Source of the DNA: CBDUSL01 sp965370265 | Lineage (GTDB): Bacteria; Patescibacteriota; Patescibacteriia; JAXHNJ01 | Direction: 5' to 3' | NCBI GenBank assembly: GCA_965370265.1 | Contig: CBDUSL010000002.1 | Coordinates: forward strand, 1-41,439 | DNA length: 41,439 nt | Shown here: piece after piece, positions 1 to 7,965 of the stretch | How the letters are laid out: each line of letters opens with the position of its first letter | How positions within the stretch are numbered: position 1 is the first letter of the stretch | The notes under the pieces: model-generated | Databases searched by the model: none | The model's input: the letters and a program-made list of their open reading frames with translations, nothing else | What the model was told of the DNA's origin: nothing | Made by a program: the position numbers and the translations under genes

Positions 1-380
1 TAAAAAAACCAAAAATATCTGTTAAAATAAATATTAAGGAAATTCAAAAACCAAATCTTAATGCCCAGATAATCTGCAATAATATGATTGAACAGATTGA
101 AAAAAGAATTCCCTTCCGTCGGGTGATGAAACAAACTATTGATGGTGTGATGAAGGCGGGAGCCAAGGGGGTTAAAGTTTCAGTGGCCGGACGTTTAAAC
201 GGAGCCGAAATTGCAAGAACAGAAAAACTGGCTACTGGCCAGCTTCCACTCCATACCTTAAGAGCTGATATAGATTATTCACGCGGCGTGGCCGCTACCA
301 CATATGGAGCTATAGGAGTTAAGGTTTGGGTTTATAAGGGTGAGGTTTTTGCTGATAAAAAAGAAGACAAAAAGATTTAA
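1..380 (+). CDS. rpsC: 30S ribosomal protein S3, 3' part (partial)
   Basis: C-terminal part of ribosomal protein uS3, which binds 16S rRNA in the small-subunit head at the mRNA entry channel. The reading frame is open from position 3 (KKPKISVKI...) through MIEQIEKRIPFRR to the TAA at 378-380, so the gene enters from the left edge and the ATG at 84 is internal. The S3 C-terminal domain is clear from GAKGVKVSVAGRLNGAEIAR, the LPLHTLRADIDY stretch and the TTYGAIGVKVWVYKGE ending. The short KKEDKK tail is ordinary. It is followed by rplP after 18 bases, as in nearly all bacterial S10 operons. The N-terminal KH domain is outside the window. Confidence 0.97.
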   Translation, partial: KKPKISVKINIKEIQKPNLNAQIICNNMIEQIEKRIPFRRVMKQTIDGVMKAGAKGVKVSVAGRLNGAEIARTEKLATGQLPLHTLRADIDYSRGVAATTYGAIGVKVWVYKGEVFADKKEDKKI

Positions 381-398
381 TAAAGGAGTATTTTAATA

Positions 399-806
399 AT
401 GTTAATTCCCAGAAAAGTAAAACACCGAAAATGGCAAAAAGGCCGACAAAGGGGTAATGCTACCTCAGGGAACAAGGTTTCTTTTGGCCGATATGGATTA
501 AAGTCTTTAACGGCCAAATGGATAACTGCTCGCCAGATTGAAGCGGCTAGAAGAGCAATTACCCGATATTTACAAAAAGGCGGTAAAATATGGATTAGGA
601 TTTTTCCTGATAAACCGGTTACCGCTAAAAGTGCTGAGGTGCCAATGGGGGGAGGAAAAGGGGCGGTTGACCATTTTGTGGCCGCAGTTAAACCGGGTAC
701 CGTTATTTTTGAGCTTGATGGCATTTCCAAAGAATTAGCAAAAGAAGCCTTAAGGCGAGCCTCTTTTAAACTGCCGATTAAAACTAAATTTGTTGAAAGA
801 ATCTAA
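399..806 (+). CDS. rplP: 50S ribosomal protein L16
   Basis: uL16, a 135-residue large-subunit protein that helps position the A-site tRNA at the base of the central protuberance. It is recognised by the N-terminal MLIPRKVKHRKWQKGR, the FGRYGLKSL segment, the ARQIEAARRAI helix and the PMGGGKGAVDHFVAAVKPGT loop. Length is normal for the family. A good Shine-Dalgarno site (AAAGGAG) lies about 10 bases before the ATG, which supports this start. The stop is one base before the rpmC ATG, consistent with translational coupling in the ribosomal operon. Confidence 0.98.
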   Translation: MLIPRKVKHRKWQKGRQRGNATSGNKVSFGRYGLKSLTAKWITARQIEAARRAITRYLQKGGKIWIRIFPDKPVTAKSAEVPMGGGKGAVDHFVAAVKPGTVIFELDGISKELAKEALRRASFKLPIKTKFVERI

Positions 807-807
807 T

Positions 808-1086
808 ATGAAATATAGTGAATTAAAAGAAAAATCAGTTGGTGAGTTAAACAGTCTTTTAAAAATTTCCAGAGAAAGATTGCGTGATTTAAGATTTAAA
901 GTTGCCTCAAAACAACTCAAGAATATAAGAAAGATAAGAGAAGAAAAAAAATTAATTGCGAGAATATTAACTTTATTTAAAGAAAAACCTCAAGAAATTA
1001 ATAAAGACAAATCACCGCAAAGCGGAGTCTCGTCTGCGGAGAAAGTAAGATCTGATTCTAAAGAAAAAAGTAAGGAGAAAAAATAA
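808..1086 (+). CDS. rpmC: 50S ribosomal protein L29 with a long charged tail
   Basis: uL29, a helical-hairpin protein next to the peptide exit tunnel and part of the docking platform for nascent-chain factors. MKYSELKEKSVGELN and the RERLRDLRFK helix identify it. The ATG at 808 is preferred over the in-frame TTG at 790 because it directly follows the rplP stop and matches the family N-terminus. The protein is 92 residues, against about 65 for typical L29. The extra 30 or so residues are a Lys/Ser/Glu-rich, probably disordered tail. The stop overlaps the rpsQ start (TAATG). Confidence 0.93.
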   Translation: MKYSELKEKSVGELNSLLKISRERLRDLRFKVASKQLKNIRKIREEKKLIARILTLFKEKPQEINKDKSPQSGVSSAEKVRSDSKEKSKEKK

Positions 1087-1349
1087 TGGAAAAAGAAAAA
1101 CAACCCGAGAAAACAAAAAAAAGAATTCTAAAAGGAGTAGTTGTTTCCGATAAAATGGATAAAACAATAGTGGTTAGATTGGAAAAATTTAAAATGCATT
1201 CAAAATATCATAAAAGATACAAGACTTCTGTTAAATATAAGGCTCATGACCCAAAAAACGCTTTTCATAGCGGAGATAAGGTTGAAATAGAGGAAATGAA
1301 GCCAATGTCTAAAGAAAAGCGCTGGAAAGCAATTAAAAAAATCTCCTAA
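1086..1349 (+). CDS. rpsQ: 30S ribosomal protein S17
   Basis: uS17, an OB-fold protein that binds 16S rRNA in the small-subunit body. The core KGVVVSDKMDKTIVVRLEK and the MHSKYHKRYK/KYKAHDP segments are diagnostic, with the expected EMKPMSKEKRW C-terminus. It is 87 residues long. The first 13 residues form a charged extension before the OB fold. The start overlaps the rpmC stop by one base, as expected for coupled ribosomal genes. Confidence 0.97.
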   Translation: MEKEKQPEKTKKRILKGVVVSDKMDKTIVVRLEKFKMHSKYHKRYKTSVKYKAHDPKNAFHSGDKVEIEEMKPMSKEKRWKAIKKIS

Positions 1350-1353
1350 AAAT

Positions 1354-1725
1354 ATGATTCAACCTCAATCAATGTTAAAAATAGCCGATAATAGCGGAGC
1401 CAAAAAAATTAAATGTATTCGAGTGCTTGGCGGTTATAAAAAGCGCTATGCCCGGATAGGCGATATTATCACAGCTTCAGTTAAACAGGCTGAGCCTCAT
1501 TCAATGGTAAAAAAAGGTGAAGTTGTTAAGGCGGTTATTGTCCGTTTAAGAAAGGAAACCAGAAGAAAAGACGGTTCGTATATTCGATTTGATGAAAATG
1601 CGGCGGTGATTGTTGATCCCAAGTCAAAGGAACCAAAAGGAACCCGAATTTTCGGGCCGGTAGCCAGAGAACTAAGGAATAAAGGTTTTATGAAAATTAT
1701 TTCATTAGCCCCGGAAGTTTTATAA
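1354..1725 (+). CDS. rplN: 50S ribosomal protein L14
   Basis: uL14, a beta-barrel protein of the large-subunit interface that contributes to bridges with 16S rRNA and is the docking site of RsfS. The signature MIQPQSMLKIADNSGAKK is at the N-terminus, followed by RIGDIITASVKQA and the RFDENAAVIVD and GTRIFGPVARELR motifs. Length (123) matches the family. It starts four bases after rpsQ. Confidence 0.98.
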   Translation: MIQPQSMLKIADNSGAKKIKCIRVLGGYKKRYARIGDIITASVKQAEPHSMVKKGEVVKAVIVRLRKETRRKDGSYIRFDENAAVIVDPKSKEPKGTRIFGPVARELRNKGFMKIISLAPEVL

Positions 1726-1729
1726 GCAT

Positions 1730-2035
1730 ATGAAAATAAAAAAAGGCGATACAGTAAAAATAATAAACGGAAAAGATCGGGGCAAAAAAGGCAAAGTCAC
1801 CCAAGTATTGGTTAGTCATGGAAAAATTGTGGTAGAAAATATTAATACAATGATAAAAAATGTCAGGCCTAAAAAATCAGGTGAAAAAGGGGAGAAAGTA
1901 GAATATTCATCCCCGCTTGATGTTTCCAATGTTATGATTATCTGCCCTAAATGTTCCAAGGCAGTCAAAATCGGTCACAAAGCTCTTGAGAAGGAAAAGA
2001 TTAGAATTTGTAAAAAGTGCAAAGGACAAATATAA
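1730..2035 (+). CDS. rplX: 50S ribosomal protein L24
   Basis: uL24, an early large-subunit assembly protein near the tunnel exit. The N-terminal KOW motif is clear (KIKKGDTVKIINGKDRGKKG, residues 2-21). The C-terminal part keeps a zinc-ribbon-like C-x2-C ... C-x2-C pattern (ICPKC around residue 66 and CKKC near the end), found in many but not all bacterial L24 proteins. It overlaps the rplE start by one base (TAATG at 2033-2037). Confidence 0.97.
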   Translation: MKIKKGDTVKIINGKDRGKKGKVTQVLVSHGKIVVENINTMIKNVRPKKSGEKGEKVEYSSPLDVSNVMIICPKCSKAVKIGHKALEKEKIRICKKCKGQI

Positions 2036-2595
2036 TGTTAACTTTTAAGGAAAAATATAAAAAAGAAGTAGTCCCTAAAATGATGGAATTATTCGGTTTC
2101 AAAAATCAATTAGCCGTTCCTAAAATAATAAAAGTAAAAGTTAATGTTGGTATTAATGCGCAAAATTCAAACGACGAAAAATATAAAGAAACAATCGTAA
2201 ATACTCTTACCAGAATTACCGGACAAAAACCTGTTTTTACCAAAGCTAAAAAATCTATTTCTGCTTTTAAAATCAGGGAGGGAATGACTGTTGGCTTGAT
2301 TGTTACTCTTCGCGGCCAGAGAATGTATGATTTTGTTGATAAACTGGTTAATGTTTCTCTGCCTAGAGTCCGTGATTTTCGCGGCTTGGAACCAAAATCT
2401 TTGGGCAATTCAAAAAGCCTTACAATTGGTTTTAAAGAACATGTGGTTTTTCCGGAAATTCAATCAGACGAAGTGGAACGGATACATGGTCTGGAAGTGA
2501 CAATTGTTACCAACGCCGAAAATGGAAAAGAAGCCTTTCAGCTTTTTAGTCTTCTCGGCTTTCCTTTCAAAGAAAACGAGCAAAAGAAAAAATAA
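2035..2595 (+). CDS. rplE: 50S ribosomal protein L5
   Basis: uL5, which binds 5S rRNA and contacts P-site tRNA in the central protuberance. MLTFKEKYKKEVVPKMM, the VKVNVGINAQ strand, the ITGQKPVFTKAKKSISAFKIR segment and LPRVRDFRGL are all typical. The start at 2035 (186 residues) is chosen because it overlaps the rplX stop and matches the family. An upstream in-frame start at 2017 would lie inside rplX. The short Lys-rich C-terminus is unremarkable. Confidence 0.97.
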   Translation: MLTFKEKYKKEVVPKMMELFGFKNQLAVPKIIKVKVNVGINAQNSNDEKYKETIVNTLTRITGQKPVFTKAKKSISAFKIREGMTVGLIVTLRGQRMYDFVDKLVNVSLPRVRDFRGLEPKSLGNSKSLTIGFKEHVVFPEIQSDEVERIHGLEVTIVTNAENGKEAFQLFSLLGFPFKENEQKKK

Positions 2596-2616
2596 TTTAT
2601 CAAATAATAAACTTAT

Positions 2617-2802
2617 ATGGCCAAAAAATCAGTTATAGCCAGAGCAAATAAAACTCCTAAATACTCGACTCGGATAGTCCGTCGTTGCTGGCGTTGTGGC
2701 CGAAAAAGGGGATATATGAGAAAGTTTAATCTCTGTCGGATATGTTTCAGGGAATTGGCTAATAGAAATGAAATTCCCGGGATTAAAAAATCATCGTGGT
2801 AA
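2617..2802 (+). CDS. rpsN: 30S ribosomal protein S14, zinc-binding (type Z)
   Basis: uS14 of the short zinc-binding class (61 residues), a component of the small-subunit head. The four cysteines are intact: CWRC and CRIC frame the RGYMRKFN segment. It ends in the usual IPGIKKSSW. The zinc-independent class would be about 100 residues with no such cysteines. It lies 21 bases after rplE and 38 before rpsH, in the standard order. Confidence 0.97.
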   Translation: MAKKSVIARANKTPKYSTRIVRRCWRCGRKRGYMRKFNLCRICFRELANRNEIPGIKKSSW

Positions 2803-2840
2803 AGAAAATTAACTAACTATTTAAAAAATTAATTAAATTT

Positions 2841-3230
2841 ATGACTGACCCCATTGCTGACATGTTAACAAGAATAAGAAACGCTCTTATGGTTCAAAAA
2901 ACAGAAGTGCTTGTTCCCTTTTCGCGTCTTAAATTTGAAGTGGCTAAAATTCTGGAAAAAGGGAAATGGATAGAAGCGGTTGAAAAATTAGAGGAAAATT
3001 TTGGCCAATTAAAAATTACTCTAAAGTATAACGATAAAAAAGAACCGGCTATTACCTACATAAAGAGGATAAGCAAACCTGGTCGACGTGTTTATGTCGC
3101 CAAAAGCGAACTTCCTATTGTTCTAAATAACTATGGTGAGGCGATAATATCAACTTCACACGGGATTATGAGTAATAGGGAGGCAAGAAAGAAAGGTGTA
3201 GGCGGCGAAATTATTTGTGAAATTTATTAA
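2841..3230 (+). CDS. rpsH: 30S ribosomal protein S8
   Basis: uS8, a primary 16S rRNA-binding protein of the central domain and, in model bacteria, a translational repressor of the spc operon. MTDPIADMLTRIRNAL at the N-terminus and STSHGIMSNREARKKGVGGEIIC at the C-terminus are diagnostic. It is 129 residues, normal length. The stop is four bases before the preferred rplF ATG. Confidence 0.98.
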   Translation: MTDPIADMLTRIRNALMVQKTEVLVPFSRLKFEVAKILEKGKWIEAVEKLEENFGQLKITLKYNDKKEPAITYIKRISKPGRRVYVAKSELPIVLNNYGEAIISTSHGIMSNREARKKGVGGEIICEIY

Positions 3231-3234
3231 AATT

Positions 3235-3801
3235 ATGTCCAGAATAGGAAAATTACCCATTATCATTTCAGATGAAGTAACAGTTACTCTTGATAATAAA
3301 GACCTAAAGATTAAAGGTCCCAAGGGGGAGCTAATCCAAAAAATGCATTCCCATATTAATCTTGACCTAAAAGAAAAGGAAATTAATGTTACGGTCCACA
3401 ATCCTGAAGAGAAAAAAGATCGGGCGCTTTGGGGGCTTTTTCGCGCCTTAATTAATAATATGATGGTTGGGGTAACTAAAGGCTTCGAAAAAAAGTTGGA
3501 GATTAATGGTGTCGGCTACAAGGCCCAGGTTTCCGGAAAAAAAATTATTTTAAATCTGGGTTATTCTCATACTATTGAATATGATATTCCGGAAGGGATT
3601 GAAGTTAAAGTTGATAAAAATTTAATAATTATTACCGGCATTGAGCGACAAAAAGTAGGTCAGGTAGCGGCAGAAATACGCAATTTCAGAAAACCAGAGC
3701 CTTACAAAGGAAAAGGCATTAAATACATTGACGAGGTAATTAGAAGGAAGGCGGGCAAAGCGGCTAAAACTGGGGCCGAAGGAGCCGGAGCCTCTGGCTA
3801 A
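3235..3801 (+). CDS. rplF: 50S ribosomal protein L6
   Basis: uL6, located near the GTPase-associated centre of the large subunit. MSRIGKLPI begins the protein. The two repeated domains are visible, with GVTKGFEKKLEINGVGYKA around residue 80 and the conserved C-terminal PEPYKGKGIKY. The ATG at 3235 (188 residues) is chosen over 3217, which lies inside rpsH. A 17-residue Ala/Gly/Lys-rich tail follows the domain. Confidence 0.97.
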   Translation: MSRIGKLPIIISDEVTVTLDNKDLKIKGPKGELIQKMHSHINLDLKEKEINVTVHNPEEKKDRALWGLFRALINNMMVGVTKGFEKKLEINGVGYKAQVSGKKIILNLGYSHTIEYDIPEGIEVKVDKNLIIITGIERQKVGQVAAEIRNFRKPEPYKGKGIKYIDEVIRRKAGKAAKTGAEGAGASG

Positions 3802-3810
3802 TAAAAAATT

Positions 3811-4191
3811 ATGATTACAAAGACAAGTAACAAAAGAATAAAAAGGCAAAGAAGACGAATTAGTTTTAGGCATAAAGTAAAAGGCACAATCAAACGGCCC
3901 CGTTTGTCTGTTTATCGGAGCTCGAAGCATATTTATGCCCAAATTATTGATGACGTAAAGGGAGTGACTCTTACTTCTTCTTCTGACATGAAAATTGATA
4001 AAAAAACCATAAAAGCAGACAGTAAATTGAAAGCGCAGGAAAAAGTAGCCTTTGCCACGGGAGAGTTATTGGCTAAAGAGGCGGCAGGAAAAAAAATCAC
4101 CAAAGTAGTTTTTGATCGAGGCGGATTTAAATATCACGGGAGAATAAAAGCTCTGGCTGAAGGAGCAAAAAAAGGAGGACTAATATTTTAG
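3811..4191 (+). CDS. rplR: 50S ribosomal protein L18
   Basis: uL18, a 5S rRNA-binding protein of the central protuberance. The segments RPRLSVYRSSKHIYAQIIDD, KKITKVVFDRGGFKYHGRIKALAEGA and GGLIF are typical. It is 126 residues long, including about 10 extra basic residues at the N-terminus. It sits between rplF and rpsE as in the standard spc operon. Confidence 0.97.
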   Translation: MITKTSNKRIKRQRRRISFRHKVKGTIKRPRLSVYRSSKHIYAQIIDDVKGVTLTSSSDMKIDKKTIKADSKLKAQEKVAFATGELLAKEAAGKKITKVVFDRGGFKYHGRIKALAEGAKKGGLIF

Positions 4192-4203
4192 TATTAAAAA
4201 TAT

Positions 4204-4755
4204 ATGAGAAGAAATACTACTAGGCAAAAAAAAGATTTCATGCGGGAAAAAAGAGAATTTGAACAAAAGGTTATTGATATAGCCCGGGTGACTCGGGTAA
4301 TGGCCGGCGGAAAAAGAATGAGTTTTCGAGCTTGTGTCGTTATTGGGGACATGAAAGGAAAAATTGGAGTAGGAGTGAAAAAAGGAGCAGACGTAAGCTT
4401 GGCCATGAATAAGGCCGTAAATTCAGCTAAGAAAAATCTTATAAAAGTTAAAACAATTAATGACACGATTCCTCACGAAGTAAGAATTAAACATAAATCA
4501 GCAATATTATTAATTAAACCGGCTCCCGAAGGAACGGGTATTATTGCCGGAGGTCCGGTCAGGGCCGCTTTAGAGGTTTCAGGCATAAAAAATATTGTCG
4601 CTAAAATGATTGGTTCGAAGAATAAAATTAATAATGTGAGAGCGCTTATTGAAGCTTTTAATAGATTAAAAGAACCCAGACCAGCTGTTAAAAAAGAAAA
4701 AAATCTGACCAAACCCGAAAATATTGAAGAATCAAAAAAGAAGGATAGAAAATAA
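4204..4755 (+). CDS. rpsE: 30S ribosomal protein S5
   Basis: uS5, involved in translational fidelity and mRNA unwinding at the entry channel. The N-terminal double-stranded-RNA-binding-like domain contains EQKVIDIARVTRVMAGGKRMSF. The C-terminal domain contains KPAPEGTGIIAGGPVRAALE and a NNVRALIEAFNRL helix. It is 183 residues with a charged tail of about 25 residues. The stop overlaps the rplO start by one base, leaving no space for rpmD (L30), which normally lies between these two genes. Confidence 0.98.
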   Translation: MRRNTTRQKKDFMREKREFEQKVIDIARVTRVMAGGKRMSFRACVVIGDMKGKIGVGVKKGADVSLAMNKAVNSAKKNLIKVKTINDTIPHEVRIKHKSAILLIKPAPEGTGIIAGGPVRAALEVSGIKNIVAKMIGSKNKINNVRALIEAFNRLKEPRPAVKKEKNLTKPENIEESKKKDRK

Positions 4756-5213
4756 TGGTTATTAGTTTATCAAATTTAACAAACAAAAATAAGAAAAAAA
4801 GAAAAAGAGTCGGACGCGGTAATGCTTCAGGTTCTGGTAATTATTCGGGAAGAGGACAAAAGGGCCAGCGTTCCCGTTCTGGTGGGCGCAAAGGCTTAAA
4901 TAAACTTGGTCTCAAACAAACCCTGAAAAGGATTCCGAAGAAAAAAGGCTTTAAAAGTATGCATGCAAAAATGTCTACCGTTAATATTGAGCTTTTAAAT
5001 AAATATTTTGCTGATGGCAACATAATTACCTTCAAAAAATTAATGGATCTAAAGGTGGTCAGATTTTCGCCTTCCGGCCTTAAGGTATTGGGTAAAGGCA
5101 AAATAAATAAAAAATTAACTATTAAAGCAGAAAGCTTTTCTAAATCAGCGAAAGAAGCTATAGTTAAAGCAGGCGGTAAAGCAGAAATAATAAAAACCCA
5201 AGAAAAAGAATAG
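4755..5213 (+). CDS. rplO: 50S ribosomal protein L15
   Basis: uL15, a late-assembling large-subunit protein with an extended glycine-rich N-terminal arm. RVGRGNASGSGNYSGRGQKG and RSRSGGRKG match the arm. The globular part follows (VNIELLNKYFADGNIITF ... GLKVLGKGKINKKLTIKA). It is 152 residues. The start (TAATGG) overlaps the rpsE stop, and secY follows after four bases, as in the usual rplO-secY pairing. Confidence 0.97.
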   Translation: MVISLSNLTNKNKKKRKRVGRGNASGSGNYSGRGQKGQRSRSGGRKGLNKLGLKQTLKRIPKKKGFKSMHAKMSTVNIELLNKYFADGNIITFKKLMDLKVVRFSPSGLKVLGKGKINKKLTIKAESFSKSAKEAIVKAGGKAEIIKTQEKE

Positions 5214-5217
5214 ATTT

Positions 5218-6489
5218 ATGTTTGAAAAAGTATCTCAAATCTGGAAAGTCAAGGAAATCAGAAATAAGATTCTTTATGTCTTGTTTATACTTTTTATATT
5301 TCGAATGGCGGCTCATATTCCTATTCCGGGAGTTAACGTTGCGAATCTAAAAGCATTTTTTGAGTCAAATGAACTTTTTGGTTTGGTTAATGTTTTTTCC
5401 GGCGGAGCAATGAGCAATTTTTCGGTCGTTATGCTTGGTATCGGTCCGTATATTACCTCTTCAATTATTTTTCAGCTTTTAACCATTATTATTCCTAAAC
5501 TGGCTGAACTCCAGAAAGACGAAGCTGGCCGGCAAAAAATGAATCAATGGCAAAGGTATATGACTATTCCTTTAGCGATAATGCAGTCTTACGCCACTAT
5601 TACTATATTAAAGCAACAAGGCCAGGGCATTGTTAATGACATGTCTGGTTTTGACCTTATTTCCGCTATAATTACTATTACCGCGGGCAGTATTTTCCTG
5701 ATGTGGTTGGGAGAACTGATTTCAGAAAAGAAAGTAGGGAATGGCATATCACTTTTAATTTTCGCCGGTATTATTGCCCGTTTTCCTGAACAAATCCGCC
5801 AAACTATCGTCAGTTTTGACGCCTCAAATGCAATTAATATCGTTATCTTATTGGCTATAGGTCTTGTTACTATTGCCGGCGTAGTCTTTATTACTCAAGG
5901 GCAGCGCAATATTCCCGTTTCTTATGCCAGAAGAATAAGGGGTAACCGGATGTATGGTGGGGTAAATACCCATCTTCCCTTAAAAGTTAATCAGGCCGGG
6001 GTAATTCCCATTATTTTTGCTATTTCTATTGTTTTAATTCCTCCTTTGATTGCCCAATTTTTTATAAAAAGCGGAAATTACTGGGTTGCTACAATTGCAG
6101 AATGGGTGGTAATTAATTTTAAAGGCGGCGTGATTTATGGAGCTTTATATTTTGTGCTGGTAGTTGCTTTTACTTTTTTCTATACGACAGTTGTTTTTCA
6201 TCCAGACCAAATCTCCGAAAATCTGCAAAAACAAGGCGGTTTTATACCCGGAATAAGGCCCGGCCGAAACACAACCGAATTTTTAAGCTATGTTTCTAAC
6301 CGGATTATTCTAGCCGGGGCCCTTTTCTTAGGCACTATTGCCGTTTTGCCGACTGTTATGCAGTCTGCCACTAATATTGGCACTCTAATGATCGGTGGTA
6401 CTAGTCTTTTGATTGTCGTTTCGGTTGTAATTGAAACTGTTAAGCAAATAGAATCACAACTGGTAATGCGTGATTACGAAGGTTTTTAA
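5218..6489 (+). CDS. secY: Protein translocase subunit SecY
   Basis: Channel-forming subunit of the Sec translocon in the cytoplasmic membrane, through which anchored and secreted proteins pass. It is 423 residues with ten predicted membrane segments. Recognisable landmarks are the first helix and plug region (RMAAHIPIPGVN, FSGGAMSNFSVVMLGIGPYIT), the ISEKKVGNGISLLI stretch, the cytosolic QGQRNIPVSYARR loop that contacts SecA or the ribosome, and the GFIPGIRPGRNTTEFL loop near the C-terminus. It is the last gene of the ribosomal operon and is followed by an intrinsic terminator. Confidence 0.98.
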   Translation: MFEKVSQIWKVKEIRNKILYVLFILFIFRMAAHIPIPGVNVANLKAFFESNELFGLVNVFSGGAMSNFSVVMLGIGPYITSSIIFQLLTIIIPKLAELQKDEAGRQKMNQWQRYMTIPLAIMQSYATITILKQQGQGIVNDMSGFDLISAIITITAGSIFLMWLGELISEKKVGNGISLLIFAGIIARFPEQIRQTIVSFDASNAINIVILLAIGLVTIAGVVFITQGQRNIPVSYARRIRGNRMYGGVNTHLPLKVNQAGVIPIIFAISIVLIPPLIAQFFIKSGNYWVATIAEWVVINFKGGVIYGALYFVLVVAFTFFYTTVVFHPDQISENLQKQGGFIPGIRPGRNTTEFLSYVSNRIILAGALFLGTIAVLPTVMQSATNIGTLMIGGTSLLIVVSVVIETVKQIESQLVMRDYEGF

Positions 6490-6515
6490 TGATTAATAAA
6501 TTTTGTAAGAAACTC

Positions 6516-6540
6516 AAAAAGTGGTCAAACCACTTTTTTT
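6516..6540 (+). terminator. Intrinsic terminator after secY
   Basis: AAAAAGTGGT, a three-base loop CAA, then ACCAC and seven T residues. The GTGGT/ACCAC stem is extended by A-U pairs. It closes the ribosomal-secY transcript before the adk promoter. Confidence 0.85.
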
Positions 6541-6555
6541 AAAAAATGAATTTTT

Positions 6556-6564
6556 TGCTATAAT
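6556..6564 (+). promoter_or_regulatory. Extended -10 promoter of adk (probably leaderless)
   Basis: TGCTATAAT is a perfect extended -10 box (TGn plus TATAAT). The adk ATG begins only six bases downstream of it, about where transcription should begin. The mRNA would therefore start at or next to the start codon, and there is no Shine-Dalgarno sequence. The -35 region is T-rich and not clear. Confidence 0.7.
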
Positions 6565-6570
6565 AAAGCT

Positions 6571-7218
6571 ATGAAAAACATAAAAAATATTCTTGTTTTC
6601 GGCCCCCAGGGTTCAGGCAAAGATACCCAGTCAGAAATGCTTTCACGTTATTTAAACATACCCTCTGTTGTTATGGGCGATCTTATTAGAAAAGAAATTA
6701 AGGAAATGACAGAAGTTGGCCAAAAGGTTTCGGAGTTATATAAAGAGGGAAAATTAGCGCCAGACGAAATAGCTTTAAGTCTTCTAAAAAAAATGATTAC
6801 GAGTGAAGACACTGAAAATGGATGCATTCTAAATGGATTTCCCAGAAATTTAAAACAAGCTAAAGCCTTGGAAAAAATTACTCATATTGATTTGGTAGTT
6901 GAACTTTATATTTCGGATGAAGAAGGTATTCAGAGACTTTCCGGCCGCCGAGTTTGTCCAGACTGCGGGACCACCTTTCACTTAAAATTCAAACCATCCA
7001 AGAAAGAGGGAATTTGTGATCGTTGCGGAGAAAAATTGATTATTCGTGAGGATGATAAACCGGAAGCGATAAAAAAGCGCCTTGCCATATATCATCAGGA
7101 AACAGAACCTCTTCGCGAGTATTATAAGGAAAAAGGAATATATCTAAAGATAAATGGCGAACAGTCAATTCCGGATGTCTTTGAAGAAATAAAAAATAAA
7201 TTAAAATCTTTAAAATGA
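6571..7218 (+). CDS. adk: Adenylate kinase with zinc-binding lid
   Basis: Cytoplasmic enzyme that interconverts ATP + AMP and 2 ADP. The P-loop GPQGSGKDTQ is at residues 11-20; the usual family form has Gly where this protein has Asp18. NGFPRN is the AMP-site motif. The lid near residues 129-152 carries C-x2-C and C-x2-C (CPDC, CDRC), so it is of the zinc-structured long-lid class. Length is 215 residues, normal. It is preceded by its own promoter and overlaps map by four bases (ATGA), giving a coupled adk-map pair downstream of secY as in many bacteria. Confidence 0.97.
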   Translation: MKNIKNILVFGPQGSGKDTQSEMLSRYLNIPSVVMGDLIRKEIKEMTEVGQKVSELYKEGKLAPDEIALSLLKKMITSEDTENGCILNGFPRNLKQAKALEKITHIDLVVELYISDEEGIQRLSGRRVCPDCGTTFHLKFKPSKKEGICDRCGEKLIIREDDKPEAIKKRLAIYHQETEPLREYYKEKGIYLKINGEQSIPDVFEEIKNKLKSLK

Positions 7219-7961
7219 TAATAATAAAAACCGGAAAAGAAATTGAAATAATGAAAAAAGGCGGTCATCATTTGGCAGAAATTGTTAAAGAAGTCTCCTT
7301 AAAGGCAAGACCAGATATATCAACGGCTGAATTGAATGAATTAGCGGAAGCTATGATTACAAGAATTGGAGCCAGACCTTCATTTAAAGGATATAAAGGT
7401 TACCCTGCGGCTATTTGTGCTTCTGTTAATGACGAAATTGTTCACTCTATTCCTTCAGAAGAAAAAATCTTAAAAAACGGAGATATTCTCGGATTGGATA
7501 TTGGCCTTGAATACGAGGGAATGTACACCGATATGGCGGTGACTGTACCAGTGGGGAAAATATCAAAGCAGGCTAAGAGGCTTATTAATGTGACCAAAAA
7601 AGCTCTTGAACTTGGATTACGTGAAGTAAAACCGGGTAAGCAAATAGGAGATATTTCCTATGCTATCCAAAACTACGCCGAAGCTAACGGCTATAATGTA
7701 GTAAGGTGTTTAGTGGGCCATGGAGTAGGCAAAGAAGTGCACGAAGAACCAAAAATACCAAATTATGGTGAATCAGGCACTGGCCCTATTTTAGAGCCGG
7801 GTATGGCTATCGCCATTGAACCAATGGTTACAATCGGCTCTTCTGAAGTTATTACCGATGATGACGGATGGACCGCCAGAACCGAAGACGGATCTCTGGC
7901 TGCTCATTTTGAAGTAACCGTGGCTATCACCAGAGAAGGGCGTTTAGTAATTACCAAATAA
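7215..7961 (+). CDS. map: Methionine aminopeptidase, type I
   Basis: Removes the initiator methionine from nascent proteins. The pita-bread fold metal ligands are present: Asp in GLDIGLE (about residue 95), Asp in MYTDMAV (about 106), His in GHGVGKEVHEEP (about 170), Glu in AIEPM and Glu in HFEVTV near the end. At 248 residues, with no N-terminal zinc finger and no type II insert, it is type Ia. It overlaps adk by four bases, and ruvX follows after four. Confidence 0.97.
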   Translation: MIIIKTGKEIEIMKKGGHHLAEIVKEVSLKARPDISTAELNELAEAMITRIGARPSFKGYKGYPAAICASVNDEIVHSIPSEEKILKNGDILGLDIGLEYEGMYTDMAVTVPVGKISKQAKRLINVTKKALELGLREVKPGKQIGDISYAIQNYAEANGYNVVRCLVGHGVGKEVHEEPKIPNYGESGTGPILEPGMAIAIEPMVTIGSSEVITDDDGWTARTEDGSLAAHFEVTVAITREGRLVITK

Positions 7962-7965
7962 AAAA

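Noticed and set aside
6487..7218. Alternative genetic code with TGA as an amino acid (Gracilibacteria-type)
   Set aside because: TGA ends adk with a family-typical C-terminus and ATGA coupling to map, and conserved proteins show no in-frame TGA.
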